Part shown: positions 52,362 to 63,865 of the stretch, piece by piece
How positions within the stretch are numbered: position 1 is the first letter of the stretch
How the letters are laid out: each line of letters begins with the position of its first letter
From: Albula goreensis
Lineage: Eukaryota; Chordata; Actinopteri; Albuliformes; Albulidae
Direction: 5' to 3'
Length of the DNA: 64,000 nt
Assembly: GCA_022829145.1 (NCBI GenBank)
Contig: CM040762.1
Location: 23,926,436 to 23,990,435 of the forward strand
Notes under the pieces: model-generated
Told to the model about the DNA's origin: nothing
Databases searched by the model: none
Seen by the model: the letters and a program-made list of their open reading frames with translations, nothing else
Program-made: the position numbers and the translations under genes

Positions 52362-55300
52362 GACCTTTGTGCTCTTCAGTCCATAAAGCAGCAGAAACCT
52401 CTGGGTCCATCTGCTGATGAAATGTAAGTGTCCGCTTTATATTAATAACCCAGTTAATATCTGCCGCTGCTGGTTTACCTCCCTGCACAGCAATGGTGAC
52501 AACACATGTGGTGCCATATCTAGTAATAAACAGACATTATCACCATTCATACAATAAACACCATAAAAGATTATTAGACTAAATTTACTGCACATACATA
52601 AATCTCTTCCTCCCACAATTTCCTTGATTGGGATATCTGGTGAAATATATAATGTTGTTTTTTCGAAGTTGCAGTTTGTGACCCCAGTAATCTCATAATT
52701 GCCTAGCAAACAAGCTTGCATATTATTGGCCTGCTTCAGCACAGCTGTCCATCTGATAGGTGTTAAGAGTAGATGAAGGTGCAAAGATGAGTATCATTGG
52801 CTTAGCAACATGATCACTCATTAAGTTACCTACCTCCTCTCAAAAGTGAGGAAATTCACCTTTTTACAAGTCCAAAGCTGGATTGTTAGCACTTGTAGTT
52901 ACTACATGCATTTTTTGTTCATTCTAAAGTTACAGCTAAGGAGTCACTATTTCCTCATTTTTGATAGGAGCTATGTAGAACTCCCATCATTTTGCTAAAT
53001 GCATTCAGCATTGATTTCACAGATACGAACATACTGTGAAAATGGTACCAATGGGTTATCCCTTTAGGGAGTAACTTTGGAATGTAGCCTTTACAAACTA
53101 CATAATTAGCTGAGCTACATTTTACTGCTAATTACTGTCTTCCAATTTTTTTTTCACATCACAAAACTTTGACAGCTCCACTCATGTTTAAATTTATGAA
53201 GCTCCTCTTTCCCATGGCTGACTCCAGGCGTTTTTGTTATAGCTTCTGTTGGAGTAACAGTAAAGTTGCAACTGCAGGGAGTATTACAGTGTTTTGGTAT
53301 ACCTGCAGCTCTGTTACATGGCCGTCTTTGGGCCAGGCTCACTGGTTTTGAGTGAATGTTCTCTTCTCTTACAGGGACAGCTGCTCGCTGCCTCCAGAGG
53401 GTGAGAGGCTGTACTGCTGCAGCTACGACTTCGTGGCGAGGAACAGCAGTGAGCTCTCTGTCCTACAGGGCGAAACGCTTGAGGTGTCCTACCCATTTGT
53501 CACTTTGCTGTTCTCATCTGTGCTTTCTTCTTTTTTTTGTTTGCACATGCTAACAACTGTGTTTTTTGTGTAATGCTGATTCCAGAGTTAGTCTCTAGCT
53601 GGGATTAAAACAACATTTGTCCATAACTTTGGCTCACGATTAAATGCAAGTGTTTGTTTTTACCCTCGCCAACGCACTTTGGCAAGTTCAAAAAACATGA
53701 AATGAGTTGCCGTCCGTCTTATTTGGTCCAAAGATGTTTACAAATGCTTCCATACATCCCTATGAGCCATAAACCTCTGTTGTATGCTAACACTTCAATA
53801 TGTAAAAAATAGACAGCAGTGCGCTATTAAGACATTATTCCAGTGTGTAGACATATCTCCGTGTTTCGAAATACAATTGGCAGTAGCATCTGCCAGAGAG
53901 GATGAGTTTGGCGGGTGGGATTGTCTGAGTCACACTGTTTGCTAAAGACCTTTTCTGGCCAACCATGTTTATAGTGCTCCAGCCATAAGAGCCTTAAGTC
54001 GCTGTTATAAGAGCATTTTACAATGGCTTACAGTGCTCCAGTGCCACGAATGCAGCTTAGCTGGTGAAATTATGAGAAACAGAAACAGGCAGGGAGTACT
54101 GTGCGCTTCAGAGCTCATACTTGTCCGCACTCTGCCAAATTAACGGAGGACATCGCAGCAATGAGACAAGCCTACATAAGTAGAATAGCTATTTTCAAGT
54201 GAGTGGAAAAGCATTCAAATTCAGGATTTAAATGAGGGTTACAAAAGTTGAAATCCCTCCCCACCCTCCCTCCTCCCCTCTTCAGGTGATCGAGTCGTCG
54301 AAGCGCTGGTGGAAGTGTCGCAATCGCTTCGATCAGATCGGCTTTGTGCCTTTCAACATTTTGGAGCCTCTGTCAGCCCTGAACAACGCACAGCAAGGCA
54401 GTTCGCTCACACACAAGCCATCTCAGGTAACGCAGACCCGTGAGCTGGCACGCATGTCAAAGGCATGTCATTCATTCCTTCATGATTGTCTACATGTCTG
54501 TTAGAATTATGTGAAACACTAGACTCTTCCTTCCTGATATATTTGTATCTCCTTTCATCGCAAACAGAAGGTCCCGCTGTCCCCTCCTACAAACAAGTAC
54601 TTCTCATTCGTGCCCCCGAGTCCTCCATCCACTGGTACTGACCCCTCCGCCCTGAACCCGCAAAGCAATCCACCGACCCCAACTGGGGAGGATGGAGACA
54701 GAGGTACTGACTCAGAGACAGAGATTTACAATGTCCGGGAAAATCTGTGTTTTAACAGTTAGAGAAAAGGGCGTCTCACATTTATTACACTGTGTAAAGT
54801 CGTTTTGCATCATCTCTCAGTGATGGCAGTGAACGATGAGCTCCTGCAGCGGCTGGCCAATGGGAGGGCCAACTCCTCTCGTCCCCTCATGATCCCGCGG
54901 ACCAATGACACTTCAGCCCCTCTGAACTACCACTCTCCAGCTGCCGAGGTAGAAGAGTGGCTGAGAGGAGTGAAAGGTTGGCGGTGAACTAACACAGGGG
55001 TTCCCAACTGTTTCACAGGGGTCCCCAAACACAACCTCAGGGCAAAAACTAACTCACTGTTGGGTCCACAAAAACTACATAAGGGACCCCAACTTCTCCA
55101 CAGGGGTCCCAAAAAATACATAAGGGTCCTCAACATAAGGGTTCTAAAGGTGTATCACAGAGAAATGCAAGCTCCATGGCAAAGCCATGTGTTTTGTGTA
55201 TGCATTTATAAATGACCAATTTTTTCAGGACAGTGCAATGCATAATTCATATTGAGCATTGAAAGGAACTGACAGGTTATACACACAGCTCTTCTCTCTT

Positions 55301-56275
55301 AACAAAGAGGAGCTGCGTACCGTCTCACCAGAGGAGGGCGCCAGAGTCTACAGCCAGATTATGGTTCAGAAGGCCCTGTTGGAGGTGATCTGCACTCAAT
55401 CTAGTCTACACCAGTGGTGCCCAGCGTCGGCCCTGGGGCCCACTGTGTATGCTGGTTTATGTTCCAACCACAACTGCAATCCCTGAATCTTAACAAGCTG
55501 TTAATTGTTCATAATCAGTTGCTTGGAGATGATGATCAGAGAGATAATTTGCATGTAATGAAGAATAAGCTCCTGTATTCATAAATTATGTGATTTTGCA
55601 AACAAATAAACAGAAAGTGTAAGTTTTCAAACCTGCTCAAATTATAGACTGGGATGAATCAATACACTCCTTAAGTCATTGAACACGTGATTTAGCTCTT
55701 GTTTTTTTCCTTCTGCTTAGTAACACAATTCAGGTTTGGCTAATTATAATTAGCTTTGTCTTTGAATCCTTCATTGTCTTCCAAATGGTTAGTTTTAGTG
55801 GTCATGTGTCCCCAATCTTTCCAATTAAGTGCCCATTGATTCATTCTAGTCTGGAATGGTAAATAATCGCTATAACATGAATATCACCTGATTAAGAATT
55901 TTAGCAGCTTGTTTAGATTCTGGGATTGCAGGTGTGGTTGGAACAAAACCAAGATACACAGTGGGCCCGCAGGACTGATGTTGGGACCACTGGTCTACAC
56001 TATCTCTCATTCTCTTTTCTCATTCCTGCCTGCATGAGACTTTGTAACTAGTTTGTATTTGTTGGCTGAAGTTCAGTGATCAGGGTCAAAAACATTATTA
56101 TGATTATGATTATTATCATTATTATTCCTCTGAATGTATTTTTCAACATCCAGTATGATAATCAAAGTCCTGTCCCCGTCTCTCTCAGGATGTCCGCAAG
56201 GCCACAGAGCTGGAGGCCGTGATGGAGAAGCAGAAGATGAAGGTCGACTTGAAACTGGAGAGCGGTACGCTCTGA
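47713..56275 (+). CDS. eps8l1: EPS8-like protein 1 (actin/Rho signalling adaptor), 5' end not found, 13 coding exons
   Basis: EPS8-family adaptor that links receptor signalling to Rac and actin bundling. Exons: 47713-47841, 49988-50114, 50510-50598, 50734-50808, 51494-51642, 52045-52189, 52380-52423, 53375-53483, 54286-54426, 54568-54703, 54821-54983, 55276-55384 (uncertain start), 56189-56275. They join in frame to about 500 residues. Seen in order: a proline-rich segment; the conserved block [18 protein letters not shown] with a basic KKKKTQRKK run; the all-helical middle region; an SH3 domain ([13 protein letters not shown] through RWWKCRNRF and [12 protein letters not shown]); a proline-rich linker; and the C-terminal effector/SAM-like region ending [19 protein letters not shown] and [14 protein letters not shown]. 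The last two blocks match EPS8L1 better than EPS8, L2 or L3. The N-terminal PTB domain (~200 residues) is missing. The first listed ATG sits directly after an AG acceptor, so it is probably internal to a longer transcript. See findings for the damaged 55.2-kb exon. Confidence 0.85.
49305..49372. repeat. (TG)n microsatellite in eps8l1 intron
   Basis: About 30 TG units with one GAGTG break near the 3' end. The minus-strand THTHTH frames are artefacts. Confidence 0.95.
54995..55150. repeat. Short repeat cluster with caggggt(t)ccca motifs
   Basis: cacaggggttcccaactg, cacaggggtccccaaac, ccacaggggtcccaaaa and agggaccccaac are spaced about 25-70 bp apart. They resemble broken hAT-type terminal sequences (CAGGGGTCCCCAA). 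This cluster lies between the exon ending at 54983 and the damaged eps8l1 exon at about 55229. Confidence 0.5.
55229..55288 (+). pseudogene. eps8l1: Degraded 5' part of an eps8l1 effector-domain exon
   Basis: A good acceptor (ccaattttttcag) precedes 55229. Continuing the frame from the previous exon gives R-TVQC..., where EPS8L1 has (S)GTV.ALGVLTGAQ. A TGA follows after about 10 codons, and the LTG block (ctgacagg) is out of frame with the intact [10 protein letters not shown]. An alternative acceptor at 55275 keeps the frame but skips these residues. Confidence 0.5.
55412..55992. mobile_element. Complete hAT-like MITE with long inverted ends and 8-bp TSD
   Basis: The element starts cagtggtgcccagcg and ends with the inverse, ...gggaccactg. 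The inverted arms run for over 60 bp with shared blocks gggcccactgtgtat and gttccaaccacaa-ctgcaatccc. It is flanked on both sides by the exact 8-base duplication gtctacac (55404-55411 and 55993-56000), the hallmark of hAT transposition. It is 581 bp with no transposase, so it is non-autonomous. It lies in the last coding intron of eps8l1, 19 bp past the donor at 55385. A fragment of the same family is at 28945. Confidence 0.93.
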
Positions 56276-56837
56276 CACGACCGACAACACCTTGACAACA
56301 ATCGACACCCCGCACTGCTGACAGGACCGATCGCCGCACTGACACGAGAAACGACTGTCACATTAATCTCCTCACTGGAGCGGAAAGGACACTGACGCCT
56401 GTCACAGACAGCGGAAGATCACCGACAAATTTCCTGAATGGCGAGTTATGTGAATACCGATACGCTGATATAAGTAAGATCACCTGGCAAGTCCTACATA
56501 CTGACAAATGACACACTAATTTAATACGCAAACACTATGCTGACAAGTGTAGTCTATTAATCGTTGTACGCTACACTACTTCCATTCCATGTGTTTATAC
56601 AGATCTATATGATGCTCATATTTCTGTCTTTTGTTACTTACAATGAATTATTTTCTCCAATTATCGAAACACACTGCTGTTAAAAAACATACAAATCTCA
56701 CTTATATTTTAATATTGTTTCCACTTTGAAAATATATAAATCTTGCAATGTCAACTGTACCATGGGTGCCTTGCTCTGTCTGATTTTCTCCATTTTTACA
56801 TATTTTGACACTGAATTTATAAGATTCTCAAAAAAAT

Positions 56838-56843
56838 AATAAA
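56838..56843 (+). terminator. eps8l1: Candidate eps8l1 poly(A) signal
   Basis: AATAAA about 565 bp after the eps8l1 stop, inside an A-rich run. The A-rich setting makes it uncertain. Confidence 0.35.
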
Positions 56844-57850
56844 AAAACATTAGATAAAAGGGAGCGACAGTGAACAAATCTGATTATGATACATGTGATT
56901 GACTTGTGAATGATTGCCCTTAGTAAATAGTGGTTTCTGCCTATATAATCTGCCATAAATCCCATTTTTGTGATTCACTACCGTCTGTAGTAGGCACTAA
57001 GGTGCATCGCAGTACTTTTCATGCCTCTTCTCCATTCCTTTTACTCTCCCACTACTACCCATCTCCTACACAGAAGTATGCATTTTGGTACTTCTTCATG
57101 GTATCAGGTAAATCTTTCCAAATCTCACAAGTTTTTAGGAGGTTTTGTTTTGTCAGTAGCGTCATTTCTGCTGACAACTTCACTTTTATGACAAGTGAGA
57201 TGGCAACTGGACCTAGACTGGCCCTTGTTATCCATTTTAATGGTTTAACTGGGGACTTCAAGATTACATGTTTGATAATGTGGCACACTAATCCAAATGA
57301 GCTCCAAACTTAGGTGTCGTTTCATCCTTCGCCTCCCTCTATATTAGGGATATCCAGTCATTATTTTTATGAGAGATACCCGAGATTTCTGCTTTAAAAA
57401 CGTATTCACACAAGACAATATGCTCTTAGCAGTAATGAGCTATGAGACAGTGCTAGGAGAAGGGCTGAGACACTAACTGGACAGAGTCGTTCAAATGCAC
57501 CCTCAGGGACGCTATTCTGGACTTTGACAGGTGAACTCCGACTCACATTAATTTTCCATATTAGCCTTATTGCTTGGTTTGGGTACTAATGACTGGTTTA
57601 TGATGGCCGAGTTCAGTCTGTTGAACAATTTTTTTAAAAGTTGGTCCTCGTCTCCACCCACACTACAGGTGCACCACAATTCACAAGCTGCCAGTATTGG
57701 AGGACTAAGCAGTCAGCATACGCTCGGTGTGTGCATATTCAGATACTTGGCCGACTCGGAGTGACTGCTAGAGAGCAATAAGAGAAATGAGCTAAAAAAG
57801 ATTACAACCGATTGTCAAGGCCGATGCAGACCTCCGGCAACAGCTGGTAA
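56844..57850. other. Intergenic between eps8l1 and dcun1d3
   Basis: No exon chain was seen. The 127-codon plus frame 56930-57313 has no recognisable motif. Confidence 0.4.
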
Positions 57851-57854
57851 CAGT

Positions 57855-57932
57855 GCGACTAGGATTTGAACACCCAGCCATCGGGTGCCCGGGCAAACTA
57901 ACCCTGGGAGCCATTCAGACGCCCCTAAATCA
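57855..57932 (-). repeat. tRNA-like SINE head fragment
   Basis: On the minus strand ggggcgtctgaatggctccc then agggttag gives a box-A-like start, and ggtgttcaaatcctagtc gives a box-B-like block about 45 bases on. This matches the tRNA-derived heads of fish SINEs. It is not a tRNA gene, as there is no full cloverleaf. Confidence 0.5.
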
Positions 57933-59040
57933 CTTATTGATTACCTGATAACCCAAGTGCATGTGCAGCAGAAAGCGCATGTAAGAAGCATGACTTTTGA
58001 CCAGCGGATACTTATTTTCAGGGGGTAGGCTGCTGTTGATCATGTGATCAATATACATTCATTTTAATTACCTTAGCATGTATGGATCGTATGGAAAATG
58101 CAAACTATAGCTAAAATAAGTATGTTTACTTAAAAATGGTGCTTCCCTCTCTTGTATGGTATATCAAATGTACACAGCTACAAGGACAGCAGTATGTTTT
58201 GAGTGGTCGACACCACCGAATGGTGAAAGAAAAAGGATATGATAAAAACAAACCATTCTAACTTGACTTCAAATTATCCCAGGAACTGATTTCAATGATT
58301 AACACCGTTGAATTTTATTTATTATAAACCACTGCATTTTTTATCAAAAAAAAAAAAAAAAACCTAAAAAAAAAACAAAATAACCATCATGGATGTAAAA
58401 CGCACTTAAGTGTGATTACAGGGTCCCTCTATTAAAAAGCATTAGGTCCTGGCACTATTGCAATCCATTATCTTAAAAAATCCTACTTTGATGGGTGGTC
58501 AAGAACGAAGGAAAAAAGTAGGTTCGGCTAGCGAGAAGAGCTGATGGAGGAGACGGAGCAATATGCTGATCTGTTCCTTGGTTTTTGGATCTTGACCAAC
58601 ATTTCCCAAAGCCCCTTGGTACAACTGTGTATTTTTGCTTTTGTTCCGACCAATGCAAAGCCCTGATTGGCCTCACTTGTCAGGCTAAGGGCTACAAGCC
58701 TGAGGATCGTTAAAAACCGATGCGAGATAATCCAACCAAAATTGAACTCATACATGCTACGTGAATTATTACTTAAGATCAACATCTGTCATAATCTTGT
58801 ATAGGCGGGGCTCCAGTTGGATTGAAGCCAACTCAACAATTTACGTGCTACATAACTTTGGATAAACATAATTGACGGCTTGTCAAAACTTAATTGATTT
58901 AGGGCTACTTTGGAACAAACACAAGCATACACAGGGGTACCTAGGGACCCGGGAGGAGGAAAAGGACAGTCTTAAATGGCTGGCACAGTTTAAAGAGGGA
59001 CTACATACCCAATAATAGTAATAATAAAAATAAATAATAA
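57933..59040. other. 3' flank of dcun1d3, nothing recognised
   Basis: Contains poly(A) runs at about 58348-58375. A minus-strand AATAAA (ttttatttatt at about 58314) could serve a long dcun1d3 3' UTR. No other gene evidence. Confidence 0.35.
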
Positions 59041-59051
59041 CAATAACAAAT

Positions 59052-59605
59052 ATAGCCGCGAGCGGCAATTATGGGGTCCAACAGCATGCGGCTGGAAACT
59101 GGATCGGCTAATGGTGGCCATATTTTTTTAAAAAGACTTTTAAAAAATCTGAACTTCAGCTGTATGGAGGTATGACCATTCGCTTGCTACAGCGCCACCT
59201 ATTGACAAACTGACACCAAAATTTGCAGACATCAGCCTCGTGTCCTATCGATAAATATTCTCAAATTTTGTTGTGATTGGGCATTGCATTCAGGAGTTAC
59301 ACCTCACTATATCAATTCAGGCCACGACCACAAAATTCATGGGCTTACTGCACAACTCTTACAGTTCAAGTTACAGGTTACAGGCCAAAATGTGTTATGG
59401 CTTTCTACAACATCACCATGTAGCCAATCAGGGTAATTTTTCTAACCTGAGTAGAGTGTGACCATAGGAACCTAGCCTAAGTTTGGTTGCTCTAGAATGT
59501 ATAGTTTTTGCTGTGCAAACACTTTTAGGGCAGAAAAATAATAATAATTAAAATCTGAACAAAACCAATAGGGTTCCAGCAGCTTCACTGCTTGGACCCC
59601 TAACA
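59052..59605. repeat. Dispersed repeat with tatagccgcgagcggca / gcttggaccccta ends
   Basis: It begins tatagccgcgagcggcaatt, then ggggtccaacag, and ends agcagcttcactgcttgg, then acccctaa. The ends share a short inverted ggggtccaa(g)cag block. It resembles an abundant teleost repeat; the class was not assigned. It ends about 255 bp below the dcun1d3 stop codon, so it probably lies in or near the 3' UTR. Confidence 0.6.
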
Positions 59606-59860
59606 ATAATTTAAATAAAATAGTGTCTTCAGAGACAATACCTATTTTTGGAGCCCTTTCATAAAACGCAAGGCAAATTAGGGTGCCGAAGAGTCCCTCC
59701 TCCCATCAGACACTCTTCCCCCAAACCCTTCTTCATAAAACCAAAAAAAAAGGAAAAATAATAGGTGCAGTAGTATGAACAAGAACAATAATGTTAATCG
59801 TCATCCCATATTCACAATTGCAGTTCATTCTTTGTGTCCCTCCTGATGCTCTGTAGCAGC

Positions 59861-62296
59861 TCACGGTGAAGCTGCGCTCTCCTGTGCCTCGGGGGTGTCA
59901 GCGAGGGCCTCCGCACACCTCCTCTCCTCCTCCTTTCTCCTGCGCTCCACCTCCCACTCCACGAAGGTGTCGAAGAGGCTGGGCCAGGCCTCGTCCTCGC
60001 TGTAGTTGCTGAGGTCGGGTCCGATCACCTGAGTGAAATTCAGGAACATGTTCCATGTGTCCCGCGAGATGCCCTTCACCCCCGACGGGTTCTCGGTCAG
60101 GAAGTCCAGCCAGCAGTCCAGTATGGCGGGGGCGTCCTGGGTGAAGACCAGTCGCCACAGCGCGATGGCGATGTCCCGGTGCAGCGAACGCTGGCCCTCC
60201 TCGGAGTCCAGCCCGAACTGGAACGTGAAGCGATAGAGGTCCTTGAAGTTGTCCTCAGCTCGGACCTCCAGCAGCATGCAGGGGAAGCGCGCGTAGATCC
60301 CCTCCAAGCTGTCCGCTCTCAACGCCTTACATCCCTCCACAAACTCCCTCCTTCAGAGACAGCGAGAGAGAGGGAGATCGGAGAGAGTTAGTCACTTACT
60401 CCCAAACGATTCTACTACACTGGCTATATTTGTACCCTACACACATTCATTCACTTCATTGACTATAAAAACCACTTGATTCTATTTGGCATGAAGGTTT
60501 ATTCCATAATTTTGTTCACCTCAGTAAACATGCATAACACTAAATCCTTAAATTCTGCATGTCCTTTAAATCAAGTCCAAAATGAAAAATGGAAATCAAA
60601 GATGTACAACCCCAAGAACTGAATGCTGAAGAATCCACTCAAAAAGACAGTACTGAAGCCCGCAAATTCTATAACCCAAGCTAACTCACACCATGCGCAA
60701 ACCAGCACTGTCTATCGATATTCACAGATCAGTGATTGGTTGTCTTAATAAAACAGCTCTGATGCAGGACTAAACAACTCATTTAATGATATCATGAGTC
60801 ATTCATTCACTCATTCGTTTATTACAAAATTAATCAGCGTTGATAAGAAACGTCTTTTGATTCTATCGCCGTGGGAGTTTTTCAGCCAATTCAAATGTCA
60901 GAGGTCATTCTCTTTCCCACACATTTTCTCAGTCAGTGAATCTGTGTTTTTATATTTTTTACTTATTACCTTTGGGGGTTGTCTTAATAAAACATCTCTT
61001 CGATAGTGCTATACAACTAATTTCTTGAGAAGCCAATTTTGAGTAATTCTTTTTATAGGCTATAGTAGATATTAAGTTTATCAGTTAATCACTAATAATT
61101 GATTAACAGGTTTTGACTACCGATTAATTTTTTTGGGCAAGTTGCTCAAAATTGACAACCCTACAATATTACCAGACTGGCTCAGTTCAGTAAATTATGC
61201 ACACATCTGTTTGCAACATGTTCCGCTGTGGTTCAACTTTGGTCAAGTTTGACTTTTAAGTATACCCTGTCTTTACACCAGCATCTGAGAGCAATAATTC
61301 ATAAGGTACAGGTAGGCTACCTGTTTGTGATGTTGGGTTTGCTGCTTCCTTGCTGTTAGAATGGAATTCTAGATATTCACATGTTTTGTCTTGCACCCAA
61401 GAGCAGAAATATTATTTTGAACTGGTTGCAGATGAAATGGATTATCGTATGATTGTTATCATCATACACTGAGAGGCTGCTATTTTCAACTTATGTAATA
61501 TATTGTGTTTAACCATGGGTAGATTTTGACAGTTTAATTGGATTATTTATGCCTTAATCATTATCAGAAAGGGGTCTGGTCCGAATGGGATGTTGGATGC
61601 TACATTTAATTTATGTTAAATGAATCCAAGCAAATTAAAATATCCAATTTAGTTGCAATACATTAGCTAGATAAAAGGGGATCCAATTAAATTCTGAATT
61701 TCTAGCATTGCAAAAAGAGGAATGTTTATTTTACATTTCTGACTAAAGGAAGTATTCGAGGACAGCGTGAGCTGGTGGGTGTCATGGGTGTCGTTGAGCG
61801 GACATATCCTGACTCTGTGTTCGTCCCCGTCCCCATTCTCACCTTGTAAACTTGCACATGGTGGCGGCCTGGAACTTCCAGGCCAGCACGAGCACGCGGA
61901 ACTCGGCCGGATCCACGCACAGGTCGCAGCAGAGGCGCTCCATGCCCTCCTCCAAGATGGCGTCATCCAGCTCGTCCTTGTAGCAGCAGAAGAGCTCCTC
62001 GATGCGCGGCACGGAGTACTCCTCGCCGCCGGCCGCCGGCTCCTCCTTCCGCGCGTCCTCCGGGCGAAACGGGCCACCCTGTTGTCGGCCTCCATCTTCT
62101 TGGTGCCGTTGGCCAGCAGGTCCGCGGTCGGCTTGGCGCACGCCAGCCCCGCCTCCTCTTTGCAGACGCCTCTTCCTCCGGCCCCGACCCCTCCGCCGCC
62201 CTTCTTGCAGTGGGACTTGCCGCCGGGGTCCTTGTCTCCGCTCTTGCTGCCCAGTGAGGATGACGGGTTCCTGCACTTGGTGACGCACTGGCCCAT
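59861..62296 (-). CDS. dcun1d3: DCN1-like protein 3 (cullin neddylation co-E3), with apparent frameshift in exon 1
   Basis: DCUN1D3 brings cullins (notably CUL3) to membranes and modulates NEDD8 attachment. Exon 1 is 62296-61843 and exon 2 is 60350-59861. The N terminus MGQCVTKC fits N-myristoylation at Gly2 with nearby cysteines for palmitoylation, as in the family. After the variable linker and NGTKKMEADN, the PONY/DCUN1 domain continues through IEELF, DAILEEGMER, FQAATMCKFTR|REF, FTFQFGLDSEEGQRSLHR and GISRDTWNMFLNF to DEAWPSLFDTFVEWE. The last blocks hold the acidic-Ala-acidic cullin-binding patch. The donor at 61842 and acceptor at 60351 are canonical. Exon lengths 454+490 are one base short of 945; restoring phase would give about 314 residues against ~304 in human. 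The frame changes between about 62090 and 62050, so this copy as written would not encode the conserved domain. It may be a sequencing/assembly slip or a real lesion; the purity of the rest favours a slip. Confidence 0.88.
62050..62090 (-). other. dcun1d3: Apparent single-base deletion (frameshift) in dcun1d3 exon 1
   Basis: Upstream of this interval the dcun1d3 frame gives the conserved NGTKKMEADN. Downstream, the conserved EEYSVPRIEELF and DAILEEGMER are in the next frame. The two frames overlap only in a GC-rich linker that is poorly conserved in the family, so the exact base cannot be placed. Confidence 0.75.
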
Positions 62297-63865
62297 GTCT
62301 AAGACGGTCCCCCCCAACGCCCTCCTCCTCCCCGCCAACCCGCCGGTTCAGCTCAGGTACAGCTGGCCCCGCCCGGACACCTGCGCTGCGGAAGCGGCTG
62401 CCCAGCTGCGGATCGCCTCAACATGCCATCAGGTGCTGCCAGAGATCAGACGAGTCTCAGTCAACGCAGACCAGCATAAAAACAACGGGAAACTAAACAC
62501 TTTGGAGGGAAAAACATCATTACTCCCACGCCCGTTTATACTGCATTAGAGTGGAAAATAACTGCGTCACGACTTTCTGAAAAAACACGACATGGCAACG
62601 ACGCACAATTATGGCAAAATTTGGCCTACAGGCCAAACACTGGACAAAGCCACATGTTACAATGAGAGTATCAAAATCAATGTAGCTTATTAGCATTCAG
62701 ATAATATACCTACATATACGAGACTAAGACCAAAATGCTAAAATGAATGGGAAAAAACCCTTTAGTTACCAAAGAGAAAACAATACCATGCATGCTGTTG
62801 ATATTAAACTTGAATACCTTCTACTTCATGCCAGCTTGGACTGAAATTTCAGTTTTGGTGTTAGTCAGCAACTGGAATCCCATAATCCTTTTTAAATCAG
62901 TCATCTTTATAGGCTCAACAGTATTTGGAATGACAGGAACGTGATCACGGATAGGTGGACGAAAGGAAGCAGTACTTACGGAAGTATCTGGGAATGCATG
63001 GATCCGAAGGATGGGAGGAACCATCTCTTTACCCCACTGCGACGATCTGAACATCCACGACACTGAAAAACAAACGACAAGGCCTATCTTTTCCATCCTC
63101 TTCCAGCTCCATGGAAAGCGCATGAAATATAGATCTGATCTGTCCTTTCCAAACCACCAATGCACTATGGAAAACAAACCGTTTTAAGTTATATAACGAA
63201 GTACACTGAGCCAAATTGCATACACGGTGACCGAGACAAGCGCAGATTATCCATAAAGTACCGTGAAGTGTTCCAGGCATGCATTCCTACGCTGACTCAA
63301 CATCACACATTGCTGCCTTCGCATGAAGAGAAAACACTGCTCTTGTGACTATCTCTGGCTGAAGACTGCCTGAGATAGATGGCAAAAAAAGGTTCCTCCC
63401 TGTTTAATGGTTGGTGCTACTGGCAGCGGGAACATACCTGGGAGTTAACTATCAACATTGCCTCCATAGCACAAGAATATAAACAAATAAAGGGTCAAAC
63501 AGTGTATGCGAGTATATATATGGGGTGTTGTAAAGGAGCAGGTCAAGGTTAAAAGTGGATGGTGCTTTATCGTTGGGCCTGAAAGACGGCAGCTTGGGAT
63601 GAGAGCTGGCGATGTTTGCTTGACGAGGCCGGGGCCCTAATCTGATAATCCCAGCGCACAGCTCACCGCCCAATCCCTGGTCCCCTGTCCCTACCATGAT
63701 CTGTGTCTGCTCGGCCTCATCCTCCACAGCTGCGGCTACACTGTGCAGCAGCACAGAGGACGCAATGTGGGCCGGACCTGTGCAATCCCAGCATGCACCA
63801 CAAGGTGGCGAGGAAGTGGGAAAAACATACATATATAGTTTTCCGCTTATTATCATCATTACCGG
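62297..63865. other. Upstream region of dcun1d3
   Basis: Sequence next to the start codon (62297-62420) is GC-rich, as expected for a CpG-type promoter/5' UTR; beyond it composition falls to AT-rich. The 118- and 135-codon minus frames at 62821-63177 and 63452-63859 show no recognised family or splice-linked continuation. Confidence 0.4.

Noticed and set aside
61767..62549. 260-codon plus-strand frame opposite dcun1d3 exon 1
   Set aside because: Shadow of GC-rich coding sequence on the other strand; the minus strand carries the conserved DCUN1D3 blocks.
62821..63177. 118-codon minus-strand frame upstream of dcun1d3
   Set aside because: No homology recognised and no splice connection to the gene; kept only as unexplained flank.
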